Assembly (NCBI GenBank): GCA_046050465.1 | Contig: JBJOPS010000050.1 | Location: 1-64,000 of the forward strand | Length of the DNA stretch: 64,000 nt | Direction: 5' to 3' | From: Egaibacter sp046050465 | Lineage (GTDB): Bacteria; Pseudomonadota; Gammaproteobacteria; Burkholderiales; Burkholderiaceae_C | Shown: one piece after another, positions 1 through 9,054 of the stretch | Layout: each line of letters begins with the position of its first letter | How positions within the stretch are numbered: position 1 is the first letter of the stretch | Translations under genes and position numbers: made by a program | The notes under the pieces: model-generated | Seen by the model: the letters and a program-made list of their open reading frames with translations, nothing else | Told to the model about the DNA's origin: nothing | Databases searched by the model: none

Positions 1-816
1 GCGCACACCGAATTTGATGGCTTTTTGAATCTCTTCCACCGGCACGCCATAGGTTTCCTTCATCTTGCCGCCGTACTGGTTGATGATGGCCAGCAGGTCC
101 TGCGGCACGCTGCTGGAGCCATGCATCACCAGGTGGGTATTGGGCAGACGACGGTTGATTTCCTTGATGCGCTCAATCGCCAGAATGTCGCCGGTGGGCT
201 TGCGGGTGAACTTGTAGGCGCCGTGGCTGGTGCCAATGGCAATGGCCAGCGCATCGAGCTGCGTACGCTTCACAAAGTCAGCGGCCTGCTCGGGGTCGGT
301 TAGCAACTGGTCCATGGTCATGGTGGCATCGGTGCCGTGGCCGTCTTCCTTGTCACCTTTCATGGTCTCCAGCGACCCCAGGCAACCCAGTTCGCCCTCC
401 ACGGTCACGCCTGTGGCGTGGGCCATGTCCACCACCTTGCGCGTGACTTCCACGTTGTAGTCGTAACTGGCGATAGTCTTGCCGTCCGCCATCAGCGATC
501 CGTCCATCATCACCGAGCTGAAGCCCAGGTTGATGGCGCCCTGGCACACGTCAGGGCTCTGGCCATGGTCCTGATGCATGACCAGAGGTATTTGCGGATA
601 GGCCTCAATGGCAGCCTGGATCAGGTGTTTGATAAAGGGTTCACCCGCGTACTTGCGGGCACCTGCGCTGGCCTGCAGGATAACAGGGGCGCCCACCTCT
701 TTGGCGGCTTCCATCACGGCTTGCACCTGTTCGAGGTTGTTCACATTGAAGGCTGGAATGCCGTAGCCATTGACGGCCGCATGGTCCAGCAGCTCGCGCA
801 TAGAAACGAGTGCCAT
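1..816 (-). CDS. fba: Fructose-bisphosphate aldolase, class II (3' end outside window)
   Basis: Reversible cleavage of fructose 1,6-bisphosphate to dihydroxyacetone phosphate and glyceraldehyde 3-phosphate, in the cytoplasm. The first 272 residues are present and the gene runs off the left edge; Burkholderiales homologues are about 354 aa. Class II hallmarks are visible: HQDHG at residues 81-85 (zinc and catalytic region), [18 protein letters not shown] and VMHGSSS. The long insertion between the GELG and TSHGAYK motifs points to the Calvin-type subclass. The ATG is preceded by TCCTGAGGA, an acceptable ribosome site. A GTAAC direct repeat lies 22 nt upstream. pyk is the next minus-strand gene, so this is part of the usual pgk-pyk-fba group, here interrupted. 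Confidence 0.96.
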   Translation of the reverse strand, partial: MALVSMRELLDHAAVNGYGIPAFNVNNLEQVQAVMEAAKEVGAPVILQASAGARKYAGEPFIKHLIQAAIEAYPQIPLVMHQDHGQSPDVCQGAINLGFSSVMMDGSLMADGKTIASYDYNVEVTRKVVDMAHATGVTVEGELGCLGSLETMKGDKEDGHGTDATMTMDQLLTDPEQAADFVKRTQLDALAIAIGTSHGAYKFTRKPTGDILAIERIKEINRRLPNTHLVMHGSSSVPQDLLAIINQYGGKMKETYGVPVEEIQKAIKFGVR

Positions 817-837
817 TTTTAATCCTCAGGAAAGTTG

Positions 838-853
838 GTAACCGGTTGGTAAC
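838..853. promoter_or_regulatory. GTAAC-N6-GTAAC direct repeat upstream of fba
   Basis: The plus strand reads GTAACCGGTTGGTAAC, two GTAAC units 11 nt apart, which places them on the same helix face. It lies 22 nt upstream of the fba start codon. Nearly the same element occurs upstream of pyk (3226-3241, opposite strand) and pckG (45299-45314). A shared operator is an inference; the binding protein is unknown. Confidence 0.45.
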
Positions 854-1047
854 TGTGAGCCGAATGGACGAATTCTAGCGCTCACGCCTTGTGACAAAGC
901 TCATTTCAGACATGGCCAAGCTGCAAATATGTCACGAAACCGACTCAATTTCGGCTGCTGTGCGCACAGCAGCCTGTTAATCCGGTCTTAAGGTGCCCGG
1001 CCTACCGTATTGGCTTGACGTTTTGTCCATCGACTCCCTCCCCGTAC

Positions 1048-1767
1048 ATGCCCTCCAACCGCCACTTCCGCCTCGCCATCTGGACTCTCAGCGCACTGTT
1101 GATGCTGCTGGCGTGGGATGCACTCGCACTGGATTTACCGCTGGCAAAGCTTTCCGGAACACTGGATGGCTTTCCATTGCGAGACACCTGGCTGCTATCT
1201 ACCGTGCTGCACGAGGGCGCGCGCCGATTGAGCTGGGTCGCGATGATTGCACTGATTCTGACCATCTGGTGGCCCGTCGGGGCTTTGCGCCAACTCAGCC
1301 GCGGCGAGCGTGCGGGCATGGTGTTGGGGACCCTGGCAGCCCTGTTGGCTGTTTCGGCACTGAAAAGCACCAGCCGAACCAGTTGTCCCTGGGACCTCAC
1401 CGAATTTGGTGGCGCAGCGCACTACGTTACGCACTGGGCGCTGGGTGTAACTGATGGTGGTGGTGGCCGCTGTTTTCCTGCCGGTCACGCGTCAGCAGGT
1501 TTTGCTTTTTTTGCCGGCTATTTTTGGCTAAGAGACAAAGTCCCGGGCATCGCGCGCCTCTGGCTCTTGTGTGTCATGGTGGCTGGTCTCACACTGGGCT
1601 TCGCGCAACAACTGCGCGGTGCCCACTTTATGAGCCATACGCTGTGGACAGCCTGGGTCTGCTGGACAACAGCCGCGCTGGCCTGGAGCCTTCAGCAGGT
1701 CGTCACGAAGCGCGTTGCGCAGCGTGATGATCTGCCTCTGCTATTCAAGCCACACGGCAAATCTTGA
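1048..1767 (+). CDS. PAP2-family membrane phosphatase
   Basis: A 239-aa integral membrane protein of the type 2 phosphatidic acid phosphatase superfamily, which removes phosphate from lipid or polyprenyl phosphates at the membrane. The three acid phosphatase motifs can be read: KSTSRTSCPWDL (about 105-116), CFPAGHASAGF (about 143-153) with the usual histidine, and LRGAHFMSHTLWTAW (about 190-204). Five or six hydrophobic segments surround them. The ATG at 1048 is chosen over the one at 1015 because the protein then begins just before the first membrane segment. The 3' end overlaps the 3' end of pyk by 23 nt on the opposite strand. The substrate (undecaprenyl pyrophosphate, lipid A or phosphatidylglycerol phosphate) cannot be told from sequence. 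Confidence 0.87.
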   Translation: MPSNRHFRLAIWTLSALLMLLAWDALALDLPLAKLSGTLDGFPLRDTWLLSTVLHEGARRLSWVAMIALILTIWWPVGALRQLSRGERAGMVLGTLAALLAVSALKSTSRTSCPWDLTEFGGAAHYVTHWALGVTDGGGGRCFPAGHASAGFAFFAGYFWLRDKVPGIARLWLLCVMVAGLTLGFAQQLRGAHFMSHTLWTAWVCWTTAALAWSLQQVVTKRVAQRDDLPLLFKPHGKS

Positions 1768-3178
1768 GCATATTGGTGCCACCAGGCGCGCCCATGGGCT
1801 CGCCGCAGGTGATGGCATACACATCACCACTTTGCACAATTCCGCGTTTCTTGAGGTGACCTTCGGCTTGCGCCAGCGCGGTGTCGCGGTCACCGCTGGA
1901 GTCCAGCAGAAGCGGCCGCACATTGCGGTAGAGCGCCATCTTGCGCTGCGTCGCCACCTTGCCCGTTAGTGCATAGATCGGGACATTGATGCGATGACGG
2001 CTCATCCACAAGGCGGTGGAGCCGCTGTCCGTCAGCGCGACGATGGCCTTGCAGCCCAGATGGTGGGCCGTAAACAGCGCCCCCATGGCAATGGACTGAT
2101 CAATGCGATCAAATTTCTTGCCCGTGAAGTCGCTGTCGAGCTCCACATCTTCGGTGCTCTCGGCGGCATGGCAAATCTTGGCCATCTCCACCACCGTCTC
2201 CAGCGGGTATTTGCCCGCAGCGGTTTCGGCTGACAGCATCACGGCATCGGTGCCATCCAGTACGGCATTGGCCACGTCACTGACTTCGGCGCGGGTCGGC
2301 ACCGGATTGGTGATCATGGACTCCATCATGTGGGTGGCGGTGATGACGGTGCGGTCGTGTTCGCGTGCCAGCTTGATCATGCGCTTTTGCAGGGCCGGTA
2401 CCGCCGCGTTACCCACTTCAATGGCCAGGTCGCCACGGGCCACCATGATGCCGTCACTGGCCAGAATGATTTCAAGCAGCTTCGGGATCGCCTCGGCACG
2501 CTCGATCTTGGCGATCAGGTGGGGCTTGTGGTTGTATTCTTCGGCAGCCACATTGCACAGCTGACGAGCCATCTCCATGTCGGTCGCGTTCTGGGGGAAG
2601 CTCACTGCCACATAGTCAGCCTGAAAGGCCATCGCGGTCTTGATGTCTTCCATGTCTTTGGCTGTCAACGCGGGAGCAGTCAGTCCGCCGCCCTGCTTGT
2701 TGATGCCCTTGTTATTGGACAACTCGCCGCCCATCCTGACCGTGGTGTGCACCGCTTCACCCACAACCGAATCCACAACGATAACGATCAGCCCGTCATT
2801 GAGCAGCAAAATGTCGCCAGATTTCACTTCGCGCGGCAGGGCTTTGTAGTCCAGCCCAACCGCATGAACATCTCCCAGTTCGGTACGGGCAGCGTCGAGA
2901 ATGAATTTCTCACCCGGCACCAGCACAACCCTGCCTTCCGCAAACTTGCCCACGCGTATCTTTGGCCCCTGCAAGTCAGCCATGATGGCCACTTCGCGAC
3001 CAGCCCTTTGCGACGCTTCGCGAACCAGCCTGGCGCGATTGGTGTGGTCTTGCGCCGTGCCATGACTGAAGTTCAGTCGCACCACATTGACACCGGCACG
3101 AATCATCTGCTCCAGAAGTGCGGGATCATTGGATGCAGGGCCAAGGGTGGCAACGATTTTGGTGGCATGACGGGGCAT
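1745..3178 (-). CDS. pyk: Pyruvate kinase
   Basis: Converts phosphoenolpyruvate and ADP to pyruvate and ATP, the last step of glycolysis. The protein is 477 aa, the normal length. Family motifs are plain: KIVATLGPAS at the N-terminus, NFSHG, LIAKIERAEA (catalytic lysine) and the DGTDAVMLSAETAAGKYP stretch. An in-frame ATG at 3193 would add METVV. I prefer 3178 because GGAGA stands about 9 nt before it and the homologues start MPRHATKIVATLGP. The gene lies between fba and pgk on the same strand, but a polyol operon separates it from pgk. A GTAAC-type direct repeat lies 48 nt upstream of the start. Confidence 0.96.
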   Translation of the reverse strand: MPRHATKIVATLGPASNDPALLEQMIRAGVNVVRLNFSHGTAQDHTNRARLVREASQRAGREVAIMADLQGPKIRVGKFAEGRVVLVPGEKFILDAARTELGDVHAVGLDYKALPREVKSGDILLLNDGLIVIVVDSVVGEAVHTTVRMGGELSNNKGINKQGGGLTAPALTAKDMEDIKTAMAFQADYVAVSFPQNATDMEMARQLCNVAAEEYNHKPHLIAKIERAEAIPKLLEIILASDGIMVARGDLAIEVGNAAVPALQKRMIKLAREHDRTVITATHMMESMITNPVPTRAEVSDVANAVLDGTDAVMLSAETAAGKYPLETVVEMAKICHAAESTEDVELDSDFTGKKFDRIDQSIAMGALFTAHHLGCKAIVALTDSGSTALWMSRHRINVPIYALTGKVATQRKMALYRNVRPLLLDSSGDRDTALAQAEGHLKKRGIVQSGDVYAITCGEPMGAPGGTNMLKICRVA

Positions 3179-3225
3179 GACGACTGTCTCCATGTAATTT
3201 AGTTTCGCATTTTGGCAGAAATGTA

Positions 3226-3241
3226 GTTACATGTCAGTTAC
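3226..3241. promoter_or_regulatory. GTAAC-N6-GTAAC direct repeat upstream of pyk
   Basis: In pyk orientation the sequence is GTAACTGACATGTAAC, with the same unit and spacing as the elements before fba and pckG. It sits in the pyk leader or promoter region. About 240 nt of further intergenic sequence separates it from the divergent binding-protein gene at 3479; I see no gene there. Confidence 0.45.
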
Positions 3242-3478
3242 GCAGCGCGCCCTGTCAGGGTGGATGCCGCCAGTACATCCGTGTCACTGTGCGCATTTGC
3301 ATCAATCATCAATACGATATTCCGCTTACACAGGAAAACCCTCTCCATATGTCGCATGAAAGTACATTTAATTGCCGCAAGAGTATCAAGATGAGGATTC
3401 AACGAATTCTATATTCACGCTTGTCGATGCACTGCTGACATCGGCTTCTTACCCGAAACCACAAAAGGAGACAGATTC

Positions 3479-4783
3479 ATGAAACTAAATGCATCGCTGG
3501 CATTGGCCTTTGGCCTGATCGCCGGAATGGCCCACTCTGCAACCGAACTGGTCATTGCCACCGTGAACAACGGCCACATGATCGAGATGCAAAAACACAG
3601 CAAGGCATTTGAAGCCGCCAATCCCGGCATTACGCTCAAATGGGTCACCCTGGAAGAAGGTGTGCTGCGCCAGCGTGTCACCACCGACATCGCCACCAAA
3701 GGTGGGCAGTTCGATGTGATGACCATCGGCATGTATGAAACCCCCATCTGGGGCAAAAAGGGCTGGCTGACCGAACTCAAAACCGACGCAGCCTATGACG
3801 TAGACGATCTGTTGCCAGCCATGCGCAATGGCCTGTCTGTCGGCGGCAAGCTGTACGCCGCACCGTTTTACGGCGAAAGCTCCATGCTGATGTACCGCAA
3901 GGACCTGGCCGACAAGGCTGGCGTCAAGGTCAGCGACAAACCAACCTGGACCGAAGTCAAGGATCTGGCATCCAAGATCCATGACCCGAAAAACGGTGTG
4001 TATGGCATCTGCCTGCGCGGCAAGCCGGGCTGGGGTGACAACATGGCCTTCCTGAGCACACTGGTAAACACCAATGGTGGCCAGTGGTTCGACATGAACT
4101 GGAAGCCACAACTGGAGTCCAAACCCTGGAAGGATTCCATCAACTTTTATGTTGACCTGCTCAAGAAATACGGCCCTCCGGGCTCAGCCGCCAACAGCTT
4201 CAACGAAATTCTGGCGCTTTACAACGAAGGCAAGTGCGGCATGTGGATTGATGCCACGATTGCAGCATCCTTCATCACCGACCCCAAGCAGTCAAAAGTG
4301 GCTGACAAGGTGGCGTTTGCACAGGCACCTACGGCCGTGACACCCAAGGGAGCCAACTGGCTGTGGGCCTGGGCACTGGCCATTCCTGCTGGCTCACAAA
4401 AAGTGGAAGCCGCAACGAAATTCGTAACCTGGGCCACCAGCAAAGAATATATCAACCTGATTGGCAAACAAGTAGGCTGGGGCAACATTCCTACCGGCAC
4501 CCGCAAGAGCACCTATACCAATGCAGACTTCCTGAAAGTGGCCAAGTTCGCCGCAGCCGAGAAAGCAGCCATTGACAGCGCCAACCCGGCTGACAGCACA
4601 CTGCCCAAGAGCCCGTACGTCGGCGTGCAGTTTGCTGCCATTCCGGAGTTTCAGGCCATTGGTATCACTGTTGGCCAGCAAATGAGCGCCGCGCTGGCTG
4701 GCAAGTCAACTGTCGATGCAGCACTCAAGGCATCACAGATCGCAGCCGATCGCGAAATGAAGAAGGCCGGCTACTACAAGTAA
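3479..4783 (+). CDS. smoE: Polyol (sorbitol/mannitol-type) ABC transporter, periplasmic binding protein
   Basis: Extracellular solute-binding protein family 1, the capture component of a CUT1 importer, acting in the periplasm. The protein is 434 aa with a Sec signal peptide, MKLNASLALAFGLIAGMAHSA, cleaved after AHSA. A strong ribosome site (AAAGGAGA) precedes the ATG. It is the first gene of a seven-gene plus-strand operon with two permeases, an ATPase, a mannitol-type dehydrogenase and an SDR. This is the gene content of the Rhodobacter smo and Pseudomonas mtl operons, so sorbitol, mannitol or arabitol are the likely ligands. The AraC gene at the operon end is the probable activator. The exact polyol is an inference from neighbours. 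Confidence 0.88.
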   Translation: MKLNASLALAFGLIAGMAHSATELVIATVNNGHMIEMQKHSKAFEAANPGITLKWVTLEEGVLRQRVTTDIATKGGQFDVMTIGMYETPIWGKKGWLTELKTDAAYDVDDLLPAMRNGLSVGGKLYAAPFYGESSMLMYRKDLADKAGVKVSDKPTWTEVKDLASKIHDPKNGVYGICLRGKPGWGDNMAFLSTLVNTNGGQWFDMNWKPQLESKPWKDSINFYVDLLKKYGPPGSAANSFNEILALYNEGKCGMWIDATIAASFITDPKQSKVADKVAFAQAPTAVTPKGANWLWAWALAIPAGSQKVEAATKFVTWATSKEYINLIGKQVGWGNIPTGTRKSTYTNADFLKVAKFAAAEKAAIDSANPADSTLPKSPYVGVQFAAIPEFQAIGITVGQQMSAALAGKSTVDAALKASQIAADREMKKAGYYK

Positions 4784-4799
4784 CCACCTCCTGAGCTCC

Positions 4800-4841
4800 T
4801 CCACGAACCTGCGCAGCCACGCTCTCGCGCTGGTTCGTGGA
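4800..4841 (+). promoter_or_regulatory. Stem-loop between binding-protein and permease genes
   Basis: TCCACGAACC at 4800-4809 pairs perfectly with GGTTCGTGGA at 4832-4841, leaving a 22-nt loop. It lies in the 87-nt gap after the binding-protein stop codon and is followed by AAAA rather than a T-run. An RNA-stabilising or partial attenuation role, giving more binding protein than permease, is known for mal-type operons and is inferred here. Confidence 0.6.
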
Positions 4842-4870
4842 AAACCCCGTTTCCCTGAAAAGCCACGCCC

Positions 4871-5731
4871 ATGACTCGCCTGTTTCCCCGCATCTTGCTG
4901 GCACCGGCCGTGCTCTGTCTGTTCTTATGGATGATCGTGCCGCTGGTGATGACGATCTACTTTTCCGTCATCCGCTACAACCTGATGCAGCCCGATCAAG
5001 TTGGGTTCATCGGGCTGGAGAATTTCGAATACTTCGTCACTGATCCGTCGTTCGGCACGGCCGTCATGAATACGCTGCTGCTATTGGGCAGCGTCATCCT
5101 GATCACGGTAATTGCCGGTATCGCCATTGCCCTGCTGATCGACGAGCCCTTCCCCGGCCGCAACATCGTGCGCATTCTTCTGATATCGCCTTTCTTCGTC
5201 ATGCCTACAGTAAACGCGTTGCTTTGGAAGCACATGATGATGAATCCCATTTATGGTGTGCTGGCACAGGTGTGGATCTTCTTTGGTGCCACGCCGGTCG
5301 ACTGGTTGTCTGACTGGCCGCTGTGGAGTGTGATCCTGATCGTTTCCTGGCAGTGGTTGCCTTTTGCCACACTGATTTTCATGACAGCGCTGCAATCGAT
5401 GAACCGCGAGCAACTGGAGGCTTCACGCATGGACGGAGCAAACTATCTCCAGCAACTGCGCTATCTCTATCTTCCTCACCTCGGCCGCTCAGTGGCAGTC
5501 GTCGTGATGATCGAGATGATTTTCCTGCTCAGCGTGTTTGCTGAGATCTACACCACCACGGGCGGTGGCCCGGGGGACGCCAGTACCAATGTGGCTTTCC
5601 TGATTTTCAAACAGGCGCTGTTGAACTTCGATGCCGGTGTGGCTTCTGCTGGCGCCCTGTTTGCGGTGGTACTGGCCAATATCGCTGCGGTGTTTCTCAT
5701 CCGCATGGTCGGCAAAAACCTCGACAAGTGA
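4871..5731 (+). CDS. smoF: Polyol ABC transporter, permease 1
   Basis: A 286-aa inner-membrane permease of the binding-protein-dependent (MalF-like) type with about six membrane segments. The cytoplasmic EAA loop can be read near residues 180-195 as EASRMDGANYLQQLRYLYLP, with the conserved glycine after the alanine-rich part; it contacts the ATPase. It stands 87 nt after the binding-protein gene and 7 nt before the second permease gene, so the two permeases form the channel as a heterodimer. The N-terminus (LAPAVLCLFLWMIVPLVMTIYFS) is a typical first membrane helix. Confidence 0.9.
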   Translation: MTRLFPRILLAPAVLCLFLWMIVPLVMTIYFSVIRYNLMQPDQVGFIGLENFEYFVTDPSFGTAVMNTLLLLGSVILITVIAGIAIALLIDEPFPGRNIVRILLISPFFVMPTVNALLWKHMMMNPIYGVLAQVWIFFGATPVDWLSDWPLWSVILIVSWQWLPFATLIFMTALQSMNREQLEASRMDGANYLQQLRYLYLPHLGRSVAVVVMIEMIFLLSVFAEIYTTTGGGPGDASTNVAFLIFKQALLNFDAGVASAGALFAVVLANIAAVFLIRMVGKNLDK

Positions 5732-5738
5732 GCCGGCC

Positions 5739-6569
5739 ATGACACAGATCCAGAAAAATCTCGCCATGCAGGCCATACGGACGGTGTTCGCATGGGCCGT
5801 CACCTTGCTTCTCTTCTTTCCGCTTGGCTGGCTAATCCTGACCGCTTTCAAGACCGAGCTGCAGGCCATATCCGTTCCCCCGCTGGTCTTATTCACGCCC
5901 ACACTGGAAAACTTCTCCATTGTTCAGGAACGCAGCGACTACCTGCTGTATGCACAAAACTCCTTGATCACCAGCGTGGTCTCCACCCTGCTGGGACTGG
6001 CGCTGGCATTCCCGGCAGCTTATTCGATGGCGTTCTTTCGCAGCAAGCACACCAAGGACATCCTGATGTGGATGCTCTCCACCAAGATGATGCCGGCCGT
6101 CGGTGCGCTGGTGCCCATCTATGTTCTGGCACAAACCTCCGGGTTACTGGACTCCCGCACCGGGCTGGTCATCGTGTTCACCCTGAGCAACCTGCCCATC
6201 ATGGTGTGGATGCTGTACTCACACCTCAAGGACATCCCCAACGAAATTCTGGAAGCCTCACGCATGGACGGCGCCACGTTGTGGCAGGAGTTCCGGCATG
6301 TACTGTTGCCACTGACCATGGGCGGCCTGGCATCCACGGGTTTGTTGTGCCTGGTTTTAAGCTGGAACGAGGCCTTCTGGTCGCTCAACCTGAGCGCCGC
6401 CAAATCCGGCACGCTGGCCACGCTGATTGCTTCGTACTCCAGCCCGGAAGGGCTGTTCTGGGCCAAGTTGTCAGCAGCTTCCTTCATGGCCATCGCACCC
6501 ATTGTGGTGTTTGGCTGGTTCAGTCAGAAACAACTGGTGCAAGGCCTGACTTTCGGCGCCGTCAAGTGA
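5739..6569 (+). CDS. smoG: Polyol ABC transporter, permease 2
   Basis: A 276-aa MalG-type permease with six predicted membrane segments. The EAA loop reads EASRMDGATLWQEFRHVLLP near residues 180-199. The ATG at 5739 lies 7 nt after the stop of the first permease gene, and the protein from there begins with a short polar tail and the first helix. An upstream in-frame ATG at 5631 lies inside the first permease gene and is not used. The ATPase gene follows after 21 nt. The last residues (QKQLVQGLTFGAVK) are the usual C-terminus of this family. Confidence 0.9.
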   Translation: MTQIQKNLAMQAIRTVFAWAVTLLLFFPLGWLILTAFKTELQAISVPPLVLFTPTLENFSIVQERSDYLLYAQNSLITSVVSTLLGLALAFPAAYSMAFFRSKHTKDILMWMLSTKMMPAVGALVPIYVLAQTSGLLDSRTGLVIVFTLSNLPIMVWMLYSHLKDIPNEILEASRMDGATLWQEFRHVLLPLTMGGLASTGLLCLVLSWNEAFWSLNLSAAKSGTLATLIASYSSPEGLFWAKLSAASFMAIAPIVVFGWFSQKQLVQGLTFGAVK

Positions 6570-6590
6570 CAAGATAAACAGGAGACTTTC

Positions 6591-7628
6591 ATGGCTTACC
6601 TGCAACTTCGCGGTATCGAAAAAATCTTTGGCGAACACAAGGTCATTAAAGGGATTGATCTGGCGGTTAATCAAGGCGAGTTCGTGGTGTTTGTCGGTCC
6701 GTCGGGCTGTGGCAAATCCACATTGCTCAGGCTGATTGCCGGGCTGGAAAATATCGATGGTGGCTCACTGGAACTGGATGGCCGGGACATCACCCACCAA
6801 CCATCCAGCAAGCGCGATCTGGCGATGGTGTTCCAAAGCTATGCCTTGTACCCACACATGAGCGTGTTCGAAAACATGAGCTTTGCCCTCAAACTGGCCA
6901 AGGCGGACCCGTCCGTCATCCAGGAAAAGGTGGGGCGTGCCGCCAAAATCCTGAATCTGACCCAGTATCTGGAGCGCACACCCAAGGAACTATCCGGTGG
7001 CCAGCGTCAGCGTGTCGCCATTGGTCGCGCCATTGTGCGCGCTCCAAAAGTCTTTCTGTTCGATGAGCCCCTCTCCAATCTGGACGCCGCATTGCGCGGC
7101 CAGACCCGCATCGAGATTGCCAAGCTGCACCGAGATCTGGGTGCCACCACGATTTACGTGACGCACGATCAGGTAGAGGCCATGACGCTGGCTGATCGCG
7201 TGGTCGTGTTGCGCGATGGTCAGATTGAGCAGGTAGGCACGCCACTGGAGCTCTACGATCGCCCTGCGAACCAGTTTGTCGCCCAATTCATCGGCACCCC
7301 ACAAATGAATGTGGTGGCTGCTGCCAACGTGCCATCGCTATCCAATCAATCGGGGTTGTCGATTCCCGCTGGCGGATTTGTTGGTCTGCGGCCTGAAAAC
7401 GTTTCACTGGTACCCGGTGGTAGTGGCCAGTTTCAGGCAAAGGTGGAATTGGTTGAAGCCCTCGGTGCAGAAACGCTGATCTATGTGAGCACAGAGCAGG
7501 GTGCCCAGCTCGTCGCTCGGCAGACAAGCCGTACCGACCTGGCTGTTGGCGCCAACGTTGGCGTACAGATCGACGCCTCCACAGCCCACATATTTGATGC
7601 GCAGGGTCGCGTGGCAGCCATTCACTGA
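6591..7628 (+). CDS. smoK: Polyol ABC transporter, ATP-binding protein
   Basis: A 345-aa MalK/UgpC-type ATPase that powers the importer from the cytoplasmic side. Walker A is GPSGCGKST (about 37-45), the Q-loop VFQSYALYPHM, the signature LSGGQRQR (about 134-141), Walker B VFLFDEPLSNLD, and the switch histidine is in YVTHDQVEAMTLADR. After about residue 235 comes the C-terminal OB-type regulatory domain (GLRPENVSLV). The ribosome site is AGGAGA. Its place between permease and dehydrogenase genes ties it to this system, though MalK-type ATPases can serve several importers. Confidence 0.93.
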   Translation: MAYLQLRGIEKIFGEHKVIKGIDLAVNQGEFVVFVGPSGCGKSTLLRLIAGLENIDGGSLELDGRDITHQPSSKRDLAMVFQSYALYPHMSVFENMSFALKLAKADPSVIQEKVGRAAKILNLTQYLERTPKELSGGQRQRVAIGRAIVRAPKVFLFDEPLSNLDAALRGQTRIEIAKLHRDLGATTIYVTHDQVEAMTLADRVVVLRDGQIEQVGTPLELYDRPANQFVAQFIGTPQMNVVAAANVPSLSNQSGLSIPAGGFVGLRPENVSLVPGGSGQFQAKVELVEALGAETLIYVSTEQGAQLVARQTSRTDLAVGANVGVQIDASTAHIFDAQGRVAAIH

Positions 7629-7647
7629 CGCGGACAAGGACGAAAGA

Positions 7648-9054
7648 ATGAAGACATCTGAAGCATCACCGTTGGTCATGCTCCATCTGGGTCTGGGCTC
7701 GTTTCATCGCGCCCACCAAGCACTTTATATGCATCAGCTGATAGCGAATGGCGATACCGGCTGGAGCCTGGCCGGTGGCAACATCCGGCCCGACATGGCT
7801 GAAACCGTGGCAGCACTCGCGCTGCAGGGTGGTGCTTACACACTGGAAACCATTACACCCTCGGGTGAGCACAGCTACACGAAGATCACATCCATCAAGT
7901 CCGTGGTTCCGTTCGAGCCTACGCTGTCCGGCTTGATTGCCAAAGCGGCTGACCCGGCGACACGAATCATTTCGTTCACGGTCACAGAGGCCGGCTATTA
8001 CCTGGATGCACACAACCAGCTGGACACTGCTTCAGCAGATATCGTGGCCGACCTCGCTGCCAACCGTTTGGATCAGGCTGGTAGCACCATTTACGGCGCG
8101 CTCACTGCCATGTTGCGTCAGCGGATGCGAGCAACTGCCGGGCCAGTAACGCTGCTCAATTGCGACAACCTGCGACACAACGGTGACCGGTTTCGCAGTG
8201 GTCTGGTTCAATTCATCAGGCAACTGGGCGACGACGAACTGTTGACATGGATTGAAACCAATACAACCAGCCCCAACGCAATGGTGGACCGCATCACGCC
8301 GCGACCAACACCCGATGTCGCGCAGCGGGTGCTGGCTGCTACCGGCTGGGCCGACGCCGTGCCGGTAATGGGCGAGAGTTTTATTCAATGGGTCATTGAA
8401 GACAATTTTTGTGCAGGGCGCCCGAAATGGGAAACAGTTGGCGTGCAAATGGTCAAGTCAGTTGCGCCATTTGAAGAAGCCAAAATCCGCCTGTTGAACG
8501 CCACCCACAGCTGCATTGCGTGGGCAGGCACACTGGTGGGTTACCAGTTCATCCACGAAGGCACCCACGACGCGGTGATCCGCCGGTTTGCATATGACTA
8601 TGTGACAGATGATGTGATTCCCGTGCTGTCGCCCAGCCCGATTGACCTCGCAGCCTATCGCGATGTGGTACTGGACCGTTTTGGCAACCCGGCCATCCGC
8701 GATACGAATCAGCGAGTAGCCATGGACGGGTTCTCCAAGATTCCAGGCTTCATAACGCCGACGATTCGCGAACGGCTGGCCCGTGGCGAACCCATCGCCA
8801 GCGTGGCCATGTTGCCCGCTTTGTTCCTGGCCTATCTGCAGCGCTGGCACCGTGGCGAGATTGCCTACACCTATCAGGATCAGGCGATGGATGCAGCTTC
8901 GGCGCATGCCATCTGCGAAGCGGCGGATCCAGTCGTTGCCTTTTGCGCGGACCCGGTCTTGTGGGGGCCTCTGGCGGGCAACCCCACCGTCGTCAGCGCC
9001 GTGCGCGCGGCCCGTGAACGCGTCTGCCTTTTTGTTAGGAATCATCGGCCATGA
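7648..9054 (+). CDS. mtlK: Mannitol 2-dehydrogenase family polyol dehydrogenase
   Basis: Long-chain polyol dehydrogenase, 468 aa. The family oxidises D-mannitol to D-fructose (or D-arabitol to D-xylulose) with NAD. Hallmarks are HLGLGSFHRAHQALYMHQL near the N-terminus, ITPRPTPD, the lysine motif region VKSVAPFEEAKIRLLNATHS and the C-terminal domain with DGFSKIPGF. The ATG at 7648 follows AAGGACGAAAG, 19 nt after the ATPase stop codon. The stop codon overlaps the next ATG (ATGA). It should oxidise the polyol brought in by the importer. Whether mannitol, arabitol or fructuronate-type substrates are preferred cannot be settled from the sequence. Confidence 0.9.
   Translation: MKTSEASPLVMLHLGLGSFHRAHQALYMHQLIANGDTGWSLAGGNIRPDMAETVAALALQGGAYTLETITPSGEHSYTKITSIKSVVPFEPTLSGLIAKAADPATRIISFTVTEAGYYLDAHNQLDTASADIVADLAANRLDQAGSTIYGALTAMLRQRMRATAGPVTLLNCDNLRHNGDRFRSGLVQFIRQLGDDELLTWIETNTTSPNAMVDRITPRPTPDVAQRVLAATGWADAVPVMGESFIQWVIEDNFCAGRPKWETVGVQMVKSVAPFEEAKIRLLNATHSCIAWAGTLVGYQFIHEGTHDAVIRRFAYDYVTDDVIPVLSPSPIDLAAYRDVVLDRFGNPAIRDTNQRVAMDGFSKIPGFITPTIRERLARGEPIASVAMLPALFLAYLQRWHRGEIAYTYQDQAMDAASAHAICEAADPVVAFCADPVLWGPLAGNPTVVSAVRAARERVCLFVRNHRP

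Noticed and set aside
337..822. Long plus-strand frame opposite fba
   Set aside because: It is antisense to a strongly conserved aldolase gene and has no family features; such frames are common in high-GC codon use.
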